Positions 36,948-49,054 of a DNA stretch of 64,000 nucleotides are shown here, piece by piece; position 1 is the first letter of the stretch, and each line of letters starts with the position of its first letter. The notes under the pieces were generated by a model, which ran no database searches, had not been told where the DNA came from, and saw nothing but the letters and a program-made list of their open reading frames with translations. The DNA is taken from contig CBFFRP010000141.1 in assembly GCA_965644295.1 (NCBI GenBank), positions 248,001 through 312,000 on the forward strand, read 5' to 3'. The translations under genes and the position numbers were made by a program. This DNA comes from Paraphysomonas bandaiensis (Eukaryota > Chrysophyceae).

Positions 36948-37403
36948 ATGACATCATTTTACACTCGTCTTCTAAGTCTAAGAGATGATATAAGGGAACT
37001 TGATAGTAACTATTCAGTGTATGGAGTTCCTGATAGTGATAATGCAGTCAATACGATAGATTCCATTGCTAGTATGGATCCAACTAGTGCGACAAACAGT
37101 CAGCATTGGAATTCAACGAATAGTGCTGTACTCTCAGGATACATTTTTAACATTGACTCTGTAGAATGTATTGATAGACAATCGCCCCATCTTGATGCTA
37201 TACAGATTGTGTTGACAGATACTGTACGAAACCAACGTTCGTGCAATTCGATAGCAATAACAGAAGAAAGTGTTTACTCGTCTTCGCTCCTGAAAAATGA
37301 ACAGGAGCTCATGAAGCAGCGTGCTGTATGTGTTATTGAAAATTCTATCACGAAGAAACTTACAATTTGCGGTGCTGCTGACGAATTGCTCAGATTGTGG
37401 TAA
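36948..37403 (+). CDS. Small protein of unknown function
   Basis: Intronless open frame of 151 residues starting MTSFYTRLLSLRDDIRELDS. Contains Asp/Asn/Ser-rich middle and a C-terminal part with mixed strand/helix character (RAVCVIENSITKKLTICGAA). No signal peptide, TM segment or known domain. It is placed downstream of an ATAC microsatellite as other genes here are. A spliced continuation is possible, since GTAATATTG follows at the stop codon. Not recognised. Confidence 0.5.
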   Translation: MTSFYTRLLSLRDDIRELDSNYSVYGVPDSDNAVNTIDSIASMDPTSATNSQHWNSTNSAVLSGYIFNIDSVECIDRQSPHLDAIQIVLTDTVRNQRSCNSIAITEESVYSSSLLKNEQELMKQRAVCVIENSITKKLTICGAADELLRLW

Positions 37404-38839
37404 TATTGTCTTGATTATGTGTCAATGATCTTGCCAATGTTCAGAGTAGAATGTAGATAAATTACTTAGCACTCTCATCTTCACTAAAAATAGCATGTGT
37501 ATATGCTATAAATCGTTTACAAATAATGTGGCTTATGAGAAGGCGCGAAGAAAGGCAGATATTTTTCATCATAGGCTTACTTGACAATGTGAAATGCGTT
37601 GGTGTTTGCATGTATGTATTGTACAGCTGTCTGTGCAGAATCACTGTTGATGACTTGCAGATTATTTATTTGAAAAATGTAGCACGGCATTTTTAATTTA
37701 TTTTCCCCCATTCCACCTTATTGAGAAGCAAGAAAAAGCACTGGTGTAATAATAAAAGTTCCTTTTGTAGGAAGCAATTTAAGTTAAAGTTTTAGCACTT
37801 CAAAATCCCGATTAGTACAGGTCTATTTATTAGCTCTTCGTAAGGAACCTCATTTTTTTCTTGGTACATGCTGTTATTAGAAAAGACTCTTATAAAATGG
37901 GTGCTGTACCGTTTCGAGATAGTTCTATGTTTTTCTGCTAGCCCGAAGTATTGAAACATTTAATTATCAAGTTAAGTAGTACACTATATGCTATATTGAA
38001 GTAGTACACTAATTCGAAGTACTCTGACTAAACAATTAATTTAGAATTTGAGATTTTAAGCGTGAGAGTTGTTGTAGAATCACCCGAGCAATAGAGGTGC
38101 TATATGAGAAATTATATGCATGTTTGTAGGAATCTTTGTCTTGATAACTGCAACTATAGCTACGACTAGGGCCTCTACACCAAATAAAAAGTTTATCTTC
38201 CTAACTGGAATTTAATAGAGAGTTTACGCCGTAGCCATTGTAATGAAGCTCATGACAAGGTGCTGATGATTTTGCATTATCCACGTGTATACTTAGACCC
38301 AATAAGTACCACCTCAAACGGTTTACCATCGACACGTCTAACTCTCAATCCATGATTAGCTTGAAATTAAACTACATCCAGCAATATGGAACCCGTATTA
38401 TTCATCGCACTCCGCAGCAAGATTCTCATATATGGTTTCGAAATGATATAGTTTTTATGAGGTTTTTGCGGTTAGCTCAAATTTAATTCACCGAATTATA
38501 GTACAATTTGTTTGTCTGCATCATGAAGTCTATGAGTCTGAACTTGTTCTATAACTTCTCGTAGGTTGAATTTGCAGGATCTTGAGTGCCCCTAGAACTC
38601 TTCCAAAACAGCCAAAATAAAACCTACTGACTCTTTCAAATCTATGACCACGCAGGGAAATTTGACTTTGTTTATTTGAACACCACCAACAAGGTTCTTC
38701 CGAAAGAAGGGCTCTTTGACATTGTAAATTCAAAATTACTGACCGTGGTGCTTGCAGCTTTATACAAGCGGGTCATGAGAACGGTTGGGTACAGAAACTA
38801 GTATAATCTATAGGCTGACTAATCTATAGGCTATACTAT

Positions 38840-40015
38840 GTACTACTAGTGGCGGGCAACCGTCTCTGGACTGCTTGTGCATCGCTGCGAGCACCATGGT
38901 GCAACCGTCCCTTGTAGTGAGGTTAATCGGGGGGTCTGCCTTTGGGCAGTGTGTCTGGCGGGCCTGTATCATGGGATATACGGGGGATGGTTGGGGCTAG
39001 ATGTATATGAGAGTGTAAGTCTGTGGTGGAGATGGTGCTGGTTGTCGAGGTGGGATTTTGGGATCACGATGTGTACTAACGGTGATAAGGATAATTTATT
39101 CAAATTATCATCATAACAAGAAAAGATAACTGAAGTAAATGATCCGTATATATATTTGCCATATGGGATGAACAGGCGAATCTACTGCACTATCTAGTAT
39201 TTCTGCTATTACTATGAACTGTACTATTAGCTGTAAAATCTAATAAATATAATTCTACTATATAACGCTACGAAAGCTGCTTGTGCATCACTTCTTGTAC
39301 TAAGGTGGTGCGACCATATTTTGCACTTTAATGGGCTGAATTCACTGTGGAGATCCGCTGAGTTCATATGAGGGTCAGGGTTAATGTCAAGTCGAGGTAA
39401 TATCAAAACCTAGTAAAAATAATAACTCAATACTTAGATATGAAACCTGGTGAAATCGCTTTACCAAGTTTTGGTATTACCTCGACTTGTCAAGGAGTGT
39501 AGGAAAATAGGAGGCACGATGCTCACATGTCTACGTGGGGTAGAATGCGGATCTTTGCTGTGTGTTGAGTGTTGCCGCGTGTCTCTGATGTATTGGGGGA
39601 GTTTCCGCCTTTTTGATCTGGTTTGTGTTGGAACTGTTGATTGAAGGTTAGGAGGTGCGTTGCGACTAGAGCGCAGGGGAATACGATACCAGAGCTGACA
39701 AAATGAGTCTTCTAGCCCCACTTCGAGGAGTTTCAAGATGCGTGGTCGTTTGATGAGTGTTTCCTACTACGTATCCGTGGGGAGAGTCGAGATACCTGTA
39801 CAGAGGTGGAATAGTACCTGTGACTTTGGCCACTGCGAATAGGGGTTGTAAAGTTTTGATGACAGCGGAATCGAAGGTGTAGGGCTCGGGAGAGGATTAG
39901 GAGCGGTGTGTCTGGCGGGGCTAGTTGGTCCTTTCGGATATAATATCCTACCAGAAGAAGCGCCGGATCCCATACTGACCAGGATATTGCTCGAATGACT
40001 CAGGTGATCCAAGTT
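38840..40015 (-). other. C-rich (minus strand) island with decayed coding character
   Basis: Minus-strand open stretches: 39767-40012 (SNILVSMGSGASSGRILYPK, then SPARHTAPNPLPSPTPSIPL), 39461-39736 (RNAPPNLQSTVPTQTRSKRR) and about 38935-39065 (TSTTSTISTTDLHSHIHLAP). They are Ser/Thr/Pro-rich, in different frames, and interrupted by repeat B. Probably pieces of one decayed element or gene; no domain recognised. Confidence 0.4.
39388..39489. repeat. Palindromic dispersed repeat B, complete copy
   Basis: 102-bp near-palindrome. Outer arms CAAGTCGAGGTAATATCAAA and TTGGTATTACCTCGACTTG pair over about 28 bp with few mismatches. An inner pair, AAACCTGG...CCAAGTTTT, competes for pairing with the right arm. 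77 bp of it recur at 20235-20311. Looks like a small fold-back element or structured RNA-like repeat. Confidence 0.85.
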
Positions 40016-40782
40016 AGTAACTGTGGGTCTCGTTTGAGATCTTGGACATCTTCTCTATGATGTCGGAAGGATGACTCCTGTATTAGGCAGATCTGTTGAT
40101 TCCAACAATTGAGGCGCATATGTACTTAATGTAATCAATGGGATGATCACATATCTTACGATCTTACTTCGTCACTGCAACTTGCATCGTCACTATAATC
40201 CGTTTAACCACTATATACTTATCGTCATTCATTCTCACAGTACGATTAATAAGACTACAATTGTATACTACAGTAATTTAAATACCTTATAACTACAGCT
40301 TTTACTTGCTCTCATATAGCAGAATTCAACATCACAATCAGAACTTGCAGCTTTTCTTGAGATCGAGGCCCAGATTAGTTTGGCCACAATAGCGACCAAT
40401 TCTGTATGATTTGTCCCGCTTAAGAGTGGCATTGAATATTCATTGTCGAAGGTGTAGGCTGGTACTTGCCAAAGTGTACACAGAGCAGTCTCAGAGCGGT
40501 ACACAGCAAGGTTACACTTTAGAAATTCAAGGAATACAGAATTATTGAGATGAGAGTGCTTTAGAATACTAAAATACATATTCGTGATTAAATTCAACTT
40601 TAGCTATAATCATTTATCATTAACATACAGAACTGTTCAATATTATCCAAGTAACACGATCAGCTGATTATTATAATATAGAATTATTGCATTACAATAA
40701 AAACTACGACAACTTATCAGAAACCATCCACAGAGATTCACTGATATGGGAATGAGGTCAGGAAACATTTACAGCGCTTGTA

Positions 40783-43700
40783 TCATATTTTCGTCGAAAG
40801 CGAAAGTGTAAGAACAGGGGGGCTTCGTCGCTTATCTTCCTCTGCTTGTGCTCGAAGAATTTCCTTCGATGTACCTGCCTTCTTCGAACAATCGAGAAAA
40901 TGCTGTTCCACTGGCAAATCGCCTGTAATCTTCAATTCATTGAGTGCAATTGTAACAGAGCCAACTTTTATGTCCATTCGAAATCTCACTTTGTAGTATA
41001 CATTTGCCACCAGTGAAGAACCTTCGATCATGCTTTCTTCAACGGGAATGCTGACAGGGGAATTTCCCCAGACAGGATTCAGTGTGTTTGTTTTTACATC
41101 AGTGTAGCACTTTTTCCCTTGAATTGAAAACTCAATATAGACATCAGTTTTTGCAAATCTGTCTAAGCAGTACAAATTTGAAACGCTAATATTCGAAATT
41201 TCAATTATGTTCATTTTAGGCACAGATGTGTGATTTTCAGAGAACATTTCACTGTCACTGATGGAAGATGTTGCACGGATTGGAGCACTTTGATTTACAT
41301 CATTAGCTGCAGTGTCTTTGTGGCCAAATATATACGAAGCTATACTTGACCTTCGAGAAGACTGTTGTACCTCTTTAGCAGCCGCTATGACCTTGTCTTG
41401 CATGAGTTTCTCTTTTTGAATTTTACGTTTCTCTGCCACAGCCAACTCCTTTTCCTTTTTACACCGATACACTGCAGATCCAATCAGATATTTTTCCAAG
41501 CGAAGATTTATTTGAAAAACTACATACTCAGGTGGAGGGTCCACGAGCAAACTTGTGGGGAGGCTGTTTCCATTTCCATGCTTTTTTATCATATCGTCCA
41601 ATTGGGACATAAGTGCAGAGGTAAGTGAATCGGTCTGCGCCAAATTAAACTCTTCTGAACTAGAACTACGCCCACCTCGCAATTTAAAGACAGCCTTCAC
41701 TAAATTTTTCAACGCATTCGCTTTAAAATGTTCTGTGTTGGCCTGGTCGACAACTAAACACACCGTTCTCGTGAAAGGAACAGACCCAATGGGTTCGGTC
41801 AAAAGCACGGATATATCTGTAAAAATTTGAAGTAGCTGTTCGATTCGAGCAACACCGCCAAACATAAGTCCTTTACTTGAACCGGTCCGAGATTTATCAC
41901 TGATTCGATTTATAACACCACTGAAAAACTCTCGTATAGAATTACAATCATCACGAATAATTGACACATCATCATCCCTGAAAACTATTCCGTGATTACT
42001 GGCTTCATTGAACATATTCAGGTACCACACTGTAACTTTGCGTAGGCATATTTCAATGACCTTTTCGAAGCATGGACACTCAAGCGTGGAAATAAAGTCA
42101 TTAATATAACTATTCAATTCCGCAAGAAGTCTTTTCACAAGTTGAGGAGATTGGCCAGTGCTGTGTGTCCACGAGTCATATATCCGTGTGGTCGGCAAGA
42201 AAACATCAAATGACTTGAACATTATACATGTGAGAAAGTCCATTGCAACAGAGACATTAGCTGATAAGAGTTTCGTTAATTGATACATTGACTGTCCCAT
42301 AACGCTAGCACTTTCGGGGCTCATGGCAAAGAGTTCACGATTGTACTCGTCGCCTTCAACTTCATAACCGCTCTCAACGCAAGCTTTAATATACTTGTTC
42401 AATATCTGATGTGAATCGTTAGCAATACTTGATAGCCACTTGACATGCATTCCCACAGCCTGGAATTCCATTTCGTCGTCAAAAGTCACTCCTGGAGTTG
42501 GAACCGGAGTGGTCCAATCGTGATTATACAGAACTTCGCTGTATCGGGACTCCAGCGCAACAAAGCCTGGTTAAGAGCAACCAAGTTAGTATTGAAGTAT
42601 AAGTGTAAATGACACTCACAGTCAACGTAAATAATTCGTATACGCTCGTCCAGGAAATGAAGAAATTCCTGTACGGCCTTCGAAAGTAACTCCTTTCGCA
42701 TACGAACAAGTGACAAATAGTGATTCACTATACCAACAATATCGGATGGAATATTTGATATAAAGTGCTCGCCATCACTTACAACCAGCCATGGAAGTTT
42801 ATAGAAAGACAGTCCATCAACCTGAGCCGTTCTGTTGGCCTAAACGGTACTCAGAATAGAAACAACTGAATCGAATATATAACCGCACCTCAAATGTGTT
42901 ATGTACATACTTTTTCATTTCATCAACAAGCACTTCAGTGTACCAAAAAATCATAGTTTTGATATTTAAAGACAGCGAAAGAAGAGGCTCCGGATCCACC
43001 TCGATATTAATCAACCGTAGCGAGCTCTTAACTATTGTGCTGAGGTGAGCATCGTTTTGCAGAAAAAATTGAATGAGCTGGATCTTACTCTCGTTCCCCT
43101 AAAACAAGAGCGCCTGAGTAACATATATGCATACGTGGCTACAGTACCTTCATCGACAGTAATTTCTCTTTCGAATCAAAAAATCTTCCAAGTGCTCCTA
43201 CAATAAGAATATAGTACCCGTTTATTATGACACCCAAACACTCTTCCAAAACTTTTCCTTGATGAGACCATCCACAGAGAGCAGTATCTCGTATTCGCAT
43301 TTCTGCCGTATCTAATAGAAAACTAACAATTTGTTTGGCAGAATATACAACATCATCTTGCTCAGCGGAGTGCAAATAAATTCTCTCTGCCTCTATCTTA
43401 TCTCTGGCTATCATTTTTCGAACCTCATCTACTTCGTAGCTCGGTCCCATTAATCCAGCGCCAAGCAAAACAGCTATATACAGCTTGATGCGGTAGTTCA
43501 ATCGACGTAGGTGCTCAATTTCGCTACTTAGCCACTTCGCTTGCACTACATCATACTCCTTCGCTTCCATATACTTTTCAAGCCTCACAATCTCATTTTC
43601 ATTTTCTGTCACTTCCGTATCAAGGAAGAGAATAGTAGATGATCCTAGTGATAACTCCTTCGTTGTTGGGAGAGCAGATGCATCAGTGTCATCCACGTAT

Positions 43701-46700
43701 GATGTGTGATTTGGGTCTCCCGTCATACTTCCTGATGACGTAAGAAGTGCTACATTCTCCCTGAATGACTTCAAATGTAACCGGTCTCTAACTAGCAGAC
43801 ATAATTTTTCAGCCGGGCAATCAACAACGAATATTTCTACTTCAGCAGGCCTATAAATTTCGTTGCCGCTACTTTCACCGAAATATCTGTGTACTGTAGC
43901 AATCACAGACAATACAGATGGTGTGACAACATCTACTCTAAGGACCTGATTCCATGGAATTATAACGGGGGAATCCAACGTGTCCCGTTCTCTACAAAGT
44001 GTAACAACTAATTCTTTGAAATCATGATACACATCGAGCTTAGTTTTGTAACGCTTATTTCCACTTGTAAAATCGAAATGCCCAAAAAAACCATTATTCT
44101 TGGGCGCATCGGATGCTTCTGATAAAGGAATAGCCGATATTACTTTCGAGAATTTCTGGGCACGGCGTACCCACTTTCTTCTCCTAACTGACCTCCCTGA
44201 GCTGCTTGATGTTGACTTACCCTTCTTGAGGTTACTCATTATCCAATTGAAGTCAATGCCATATACCCAGCCGAATTCGTCCGTGTTGGTGTATGTCGTA
44301 TCGATAGTCCATTCATAATCCGGTACCCACTTGTAACCTGGAGGAGGCTCGGCAGTGTTCAACGAGTGATAATTGTAAGAGATTTCTCCTGTTTCGTCAG
44401 TAAACGGTCCTCGCTCAACACCACTAAAAAGATAGTTCTTCCCCCAATCCATCATGATAGACCGTCTTTGATTCTCAAAAACTTCAATCAAAGTGTACTC
44501 ATCAGTAGGTGGCTCAACCTCATCACGATCCTGTTCTTGCGAAGAAACCACAGAACTCTTCCGTAGGGAGAGAGAATCTTCCACAGAAACAGTTCTAGTA
44601 CAGACTCTCTTGAACCGTCGGCGCCTAACCGAGCGCATTATTGCATTTGTACTCGATTCTCCTTTTCTGTAATTGCTCATTATCCATCCAAAATCAATAC
44701 CATAACACCAGCCGTCGGCATCGACATTGGTGTATTCTCTATCGATAACCCATGAATTGCAACTATCCCCTTCCCAAGTATAACCTTCAGGAGGGCGAAG
44801 ACTGTCGTTAAATGGAGAAAATGGGCATACAACAGTCCCTGATTCATCTGTAAATTCCCGGCGCTCTTGCTTCAATAAATAGCTGCCACCCCATTCTAGG
44901 TTCAACGAGCGCCGCTGGTTTTGAAATACGTGATATTCAATGCGATCTTGAACTATAGGTGGAGTTCCGTCGAACCCAGCAGGAGTCACCGTCTTAGACT
45001 TTCTTTGAAAATGATGAAGCAGCATAGACGCCTTTTTCCCCTCATCACCTGCGGTGTCTCCCTGATAACTACGCGACTGAAGTACGAGTCCATCAAATCC
45101 AGGGGAAAAAATAAATTGTTCTACGCTGTTATTTACATCACTCTCTGTTTTTGACATATGAAATGAGGTAACGCAATCACAAAACCAGTATGTTGTGTGC
45201 TCATTTGATGGAACCAATTGCGATCTTAGAGTTATTTCAGGGGCACAGATGCTCTTCGTTCCCATAAATTCACACTCTCGCATCATAAGTTGCAGCCGCA
45301 CTTCTATGAAGCCCAGACCATTGTGATATAAGGAAGCCGATGGCGACATACCTTCTACTGGCTCCACAGGATACCTCTTCTTCATTAGAGAGCCTAATAT
45401 AATATGAGTTAACGTATCATATAAGGTTAAAATGGGAGATACTCACCACTAAGTGCTGCTTTGGTATAAAATTCTTCTTTGGGTATATACACTATGGAAA
45501 GTTTGTGATATTAGTAATTCATATCAAAAACTTAATTATACGCTCACCTGCACCCATCAAATGATCTCGACCACTACGTGAATCATCAGTTACTACAAGT
45601 TTAATAAACTTTGCTGTATGCAGCCCATCGTTAGCAGTTAAAAAAAAGCACTCATTCCATTCTGGGCACAAGGACTTCTGTATAACACGGGACCTACCAA
45701 AACTAAGACAAATATTCTTTGTATACAAAAAAGTACCTATACGACTTGTAGCTAGACCTCCTCGACCCGTCCCAGTCGGCAAAAGAGCACGTCACTTTCG
45801 TATTTCTATCATTAGATGACGATTGGCTTTTCGTTATTCCCACGGCTGATGTTGCGATGGTCGACAAACTGACAAGTGAATCCAAAGGGTGAGTTAGAAT
45901 AGTATTAATTGTATTAGATCCTGGGGGTGGAAGGAGATCGACACCCTTTAACACCTCGACTCGATATGCAATTTCATTATCCATTACCACTGTGGTTTCT
46001 ATCACATCAGAGGCAGTTCCACCTTTGGTATCTACGCTGTAATCGCAAACACTCTCCAATGCACCCGGTGGTATGAGATCCTTGTAATATACAAACTTCG
46101 AACCGATAATGCTTTCTTCCCCACCACTCTCACTCAACAAGTGCAATGTTAATCCAGTTGCCTGCTCTTCGTCGACATTATTCCAAGCCAAAATTTCACG
46201 CTCGCTAATATTAACGATACAGGGCTTGTCCCAGTAGGGAGCAATTCCACTCACCGGACGAGTGGTCACCGCCGTACAGCTTGGAGAATTCAGAACACTG
46301 TATATTCCGACTTCATCCTGTCCACTCATTCCAAGGGTAGCCACCGTAACAATACCCTCAGCAGCAGTGGAGGCAATACCAGCAGTCCCTTTTACCAACA
46401 AGTTGGTACCATCCACTGTTCCTTTAACAGCAGTCTTCACTATCATTGACGCTCCTTTAACTACAAACTTCCCCGGGTACCACGATCCACCACCGCTTGT
46501 CTGTTTCACACCTGACTCAATAGTTTCCTGTGACAAAGACGCCTTCTTGTTCCTCTTGACGGCCTCTGCTATAGTATTTACAGATAGTTTTCCAGATAAG
46601 ATATCTACTTTAAGGTCGTAAGGCAAATGCTCCGAATAATCCATACTCACGGTGATGGCATCCATTTTATGTAAATTCAACGAAACAGGTGCCGAACCAG

Positions 46701-47933
46701 ACTTCAATTCTTGGCATTCCAGATGCATGCTTTCGGCTCTAAGAACACATGCACAGTCATATAACTGTCCCTCTATCTGTACACTCAAATTTCCTCTGAA
46801 CTCCGGCTCACACTCAACAATTTCAGGGACATGGTGGGATCGATGCACCCGACCGATACCAACACTACTGTCTCCCGCTCCGTTTCCACTTTCCTGTTCT
46901 CGACGCAAATGTAATGCTACGAAGCTTCTCCTGAATGCTCGCACCCACGCCCACATCATGAATTTGTTCGGAGCCACCAGAGTGTACATATGCTGGCGTG
47001 TACGCACGAGGATAGAATTCCGACGCTGGGGTGGAACAAGCCGAGTGGTGTTATTCATTAGGTCGATTTGTACAGAGCGGACGAATTCTGGTTCACTTCC
47101 TGCTCTGTGGGGCTTTACATGATTCAGGCGGGAGCGCAAAGCCGTGCTGTCACTGTCGTTTCCTATATTTTGCGATTCCGATTGAGTCACGACTGCGAGG
47201 GCTGCCGGCGACAAAAGATTTACATCATATAGCATATCACGAAAGAGAGACCAGTTTAGATCCTTTGTGCAGAGAATACCAGACTCTTTGAATGCATCTT
47301 GTATCGTTACTGCGGTCATACTATCCGCAAACTCTTCATCGGCAAGACGTTGTACAGAGGGTAGAACTTGCTTCGTCAAATCACAGTCAACCGTTTTAAC
47401 AGAAATAAGGGTATCCCGACTCTACAATAGTGTTGTCAGAGGTAATAAAATTGCGTATAAACATGCTACCGTGATAAGGATCGTGTAACTAACAGATCCT
47501 CGAGGCTCTATTTTCGATGAACCTTTCTCAAGGGCTGTCTCATGAGTCGACTCCACTCCAGTAGGTATATCTTGTAAACTAATTTCAAATCGACCAAGCA
47601 TTTTATGTGAGCCAACATCATCATGGTCCCAAATTTCGAAGAGTACTCCCCCTGTAAGGTGAAGTAGTGGTGTTTCAAAAGTTTCGTTCCATTTAGGAGA
47701 TAGTGACCATCTCACAACAGATGTGCGACCAAGTATAGTATTACCTACTTTTAATACAACATATGGATCACTTGTTCTAACATCTCCAACAGGCAGCTGA
47801 TCGATATATTACTATATAACTAAAGTCATGTATACTACTTACATTTTTACCCTTCACAACTGTTACTCGTAGTTGGAATGGTTGATATTGAGCCTGGGCA
47901 GTTGTTAGAGACAGATAATCCGGTGAATTCATA
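40783..47933 (-). CDS. Giant multi-C2 protein with two dysferlin domains and a CATCHR/Sec6-like region
   Basis: Nine exons: first exon ending 47843 (start uncertain, ATG candidate 47933), then 47470-47796, 45758-47421, 45548-45702, 45447-45491, 43148-45393, 42889-43098, 42620-42839, 40783-42566; introns 46-56 nt; about 2,240 residues. Order: C2 (47.87-47.55 kb, TSDPYVVLKVG, LSPKWNETFETP); PH-like stretch (~47.1 kb, RTRQHMYTLVAPNKFMMW); second C2 (~45.97-45.55 kb, RSRVIQKSLCPEWNECFF); two dysferlin domains (~44.94-44.60 and 44.50-44.16 kb; FENQRR, W, ERxxFTDExG, GWxYGIDFxWIMSN, SVRRRxxxR); PH-like stretch (~44.1 kb); long helical region (43.7-41.6 kb) with Sec6/MUN-like character (CLRKVTVWYLNMF, IIRDDCNSIREFF); C-terminal C2 (41.22-40.86 kb). 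Suggests calcium/lipid-dependent membrane tethering or repair, by analogy with ferlins and Munc13/exocyst. Confidence 0.85.
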
Positions 47934-49054
47934 TTCTCATGCAGTTTATAGTGTAATACGATCTATCTAGAGTATAAGTAGATCATATATATGTATGTAT
48001 GTATTGCAATTATCTGATGGATGATCATATTCAAGATTCTGATGTATATATTCGCATACTCATCATTCACTTTATTTTTTCTACTTCCTTCAGAAACTTA
48101 TAAAGGCATGAAAACCATGTATTTTATAGATATTTTTCTAAAAAATACATATATTTTGACATGGAAAATTGTGGTGTATATGAGCGAGACTGCTGATTGG
48201 CTAATGGTCGATATACAGTGTTTTTGTATGTGATCATCAGGACCATGTCTGGGTAGTATCTTACCACAGCCTGGTGGTCCATAGCTGACTGTGATGTTAC
48301 CTAGCTGACGGGTGTGTATGTTAATGACCTATTGAAAACACTGTATGACTGTGATGACTGCATCCGACTCACTGTTTATATACGGAGAGTGCCAGTTGAA
48401 TAGGAGGGATAGTATCTTCACCAAAACTAAAGTCTATTAAATAGCAGATAACTAAAAGTGAACTTGTTTGTTTCTTATGTTGCCTAAGTGACTGTCATCA
48501 ACCAAGTTTCTTTCTCTTTCTACGTAAGATGAATAGGAGAGTGTGCTATAAGCTATGAGGGCGACGTGGTATCCTCTTTGTGCATGACAAGTCTATTTTA
48601 ACATCTGAGTGTAATATATATTCTACGTTTCTGTAAATTATAATATTTTTATCAACATCAAATAAAGTTCAACGAAATATAGTTAGACATGTGCATTTTC
48701 CAGCTAGGTGTAAACTAATTTAATTTATGCATATAGTAAGTCTGCTATATATTATATTATGAACTTGACCAAGTCAATGACACTAACAATGTCAGGTAAC
48801 AGTCGCAGATATTTATTGTGATGGAAGCGGCCATACAGAAAATTTTATATGTACAGCAATAGATAATGCTTATCTAAGTCTATATGATTCACCTTATTGA
48901 TATTATACAATTTACGTCGAATAATGTATATAGTAGACACAAAGTGTGATAGGGTATTTTCTCGTAAGGGTATGCGATTGCTTCTGAATGTTTGCAGAAG
49001 ATTTAATACGCTCTCTGACAAGTCACACGGTATTCGCTATACACAGATTTATTA
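47934..49054. other. Gene-free spacer
   Basis: 1.1 kb upstream of the giant gene and downstream of the CDK20-like gene. Short GTAT repeats at 47990-48004. No coding or RNA signal. Confidence 0.5.

Larger units (their letters stand above)
37404..40782. other. 3.4-kb gene-poor region with repeats
   Basis: First 1.4 kb AT-rich with nothing recognised. About 38.84-40.02 kb is a G-rich (C-rich on minus) island resembling 20.7-21.95 kb in composition, with the palindromic repeat 39388-39489 inside it. The last 0.75 kb is AT-rich and carries a 109-codon minus-strand ORF (40268-40597) without recognisable features. Confidence 0.5.

Noticed and set aside
39380-39500. Repeat B as a tRNA or riboswitch
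   Set aside because: No anticodon or T-arm and no conserved riboswitch core; a near-perfect palindrome fits a fold-back repeat better.
40268-40597. 109-codon minus-strand ORF with VPAYTFDNEYSMPLLSG
   Set aside because: No domain, partner exon or promoter context; could be chance in AT-rich DNA. It deserves a similarity search but I cannot support a gene.
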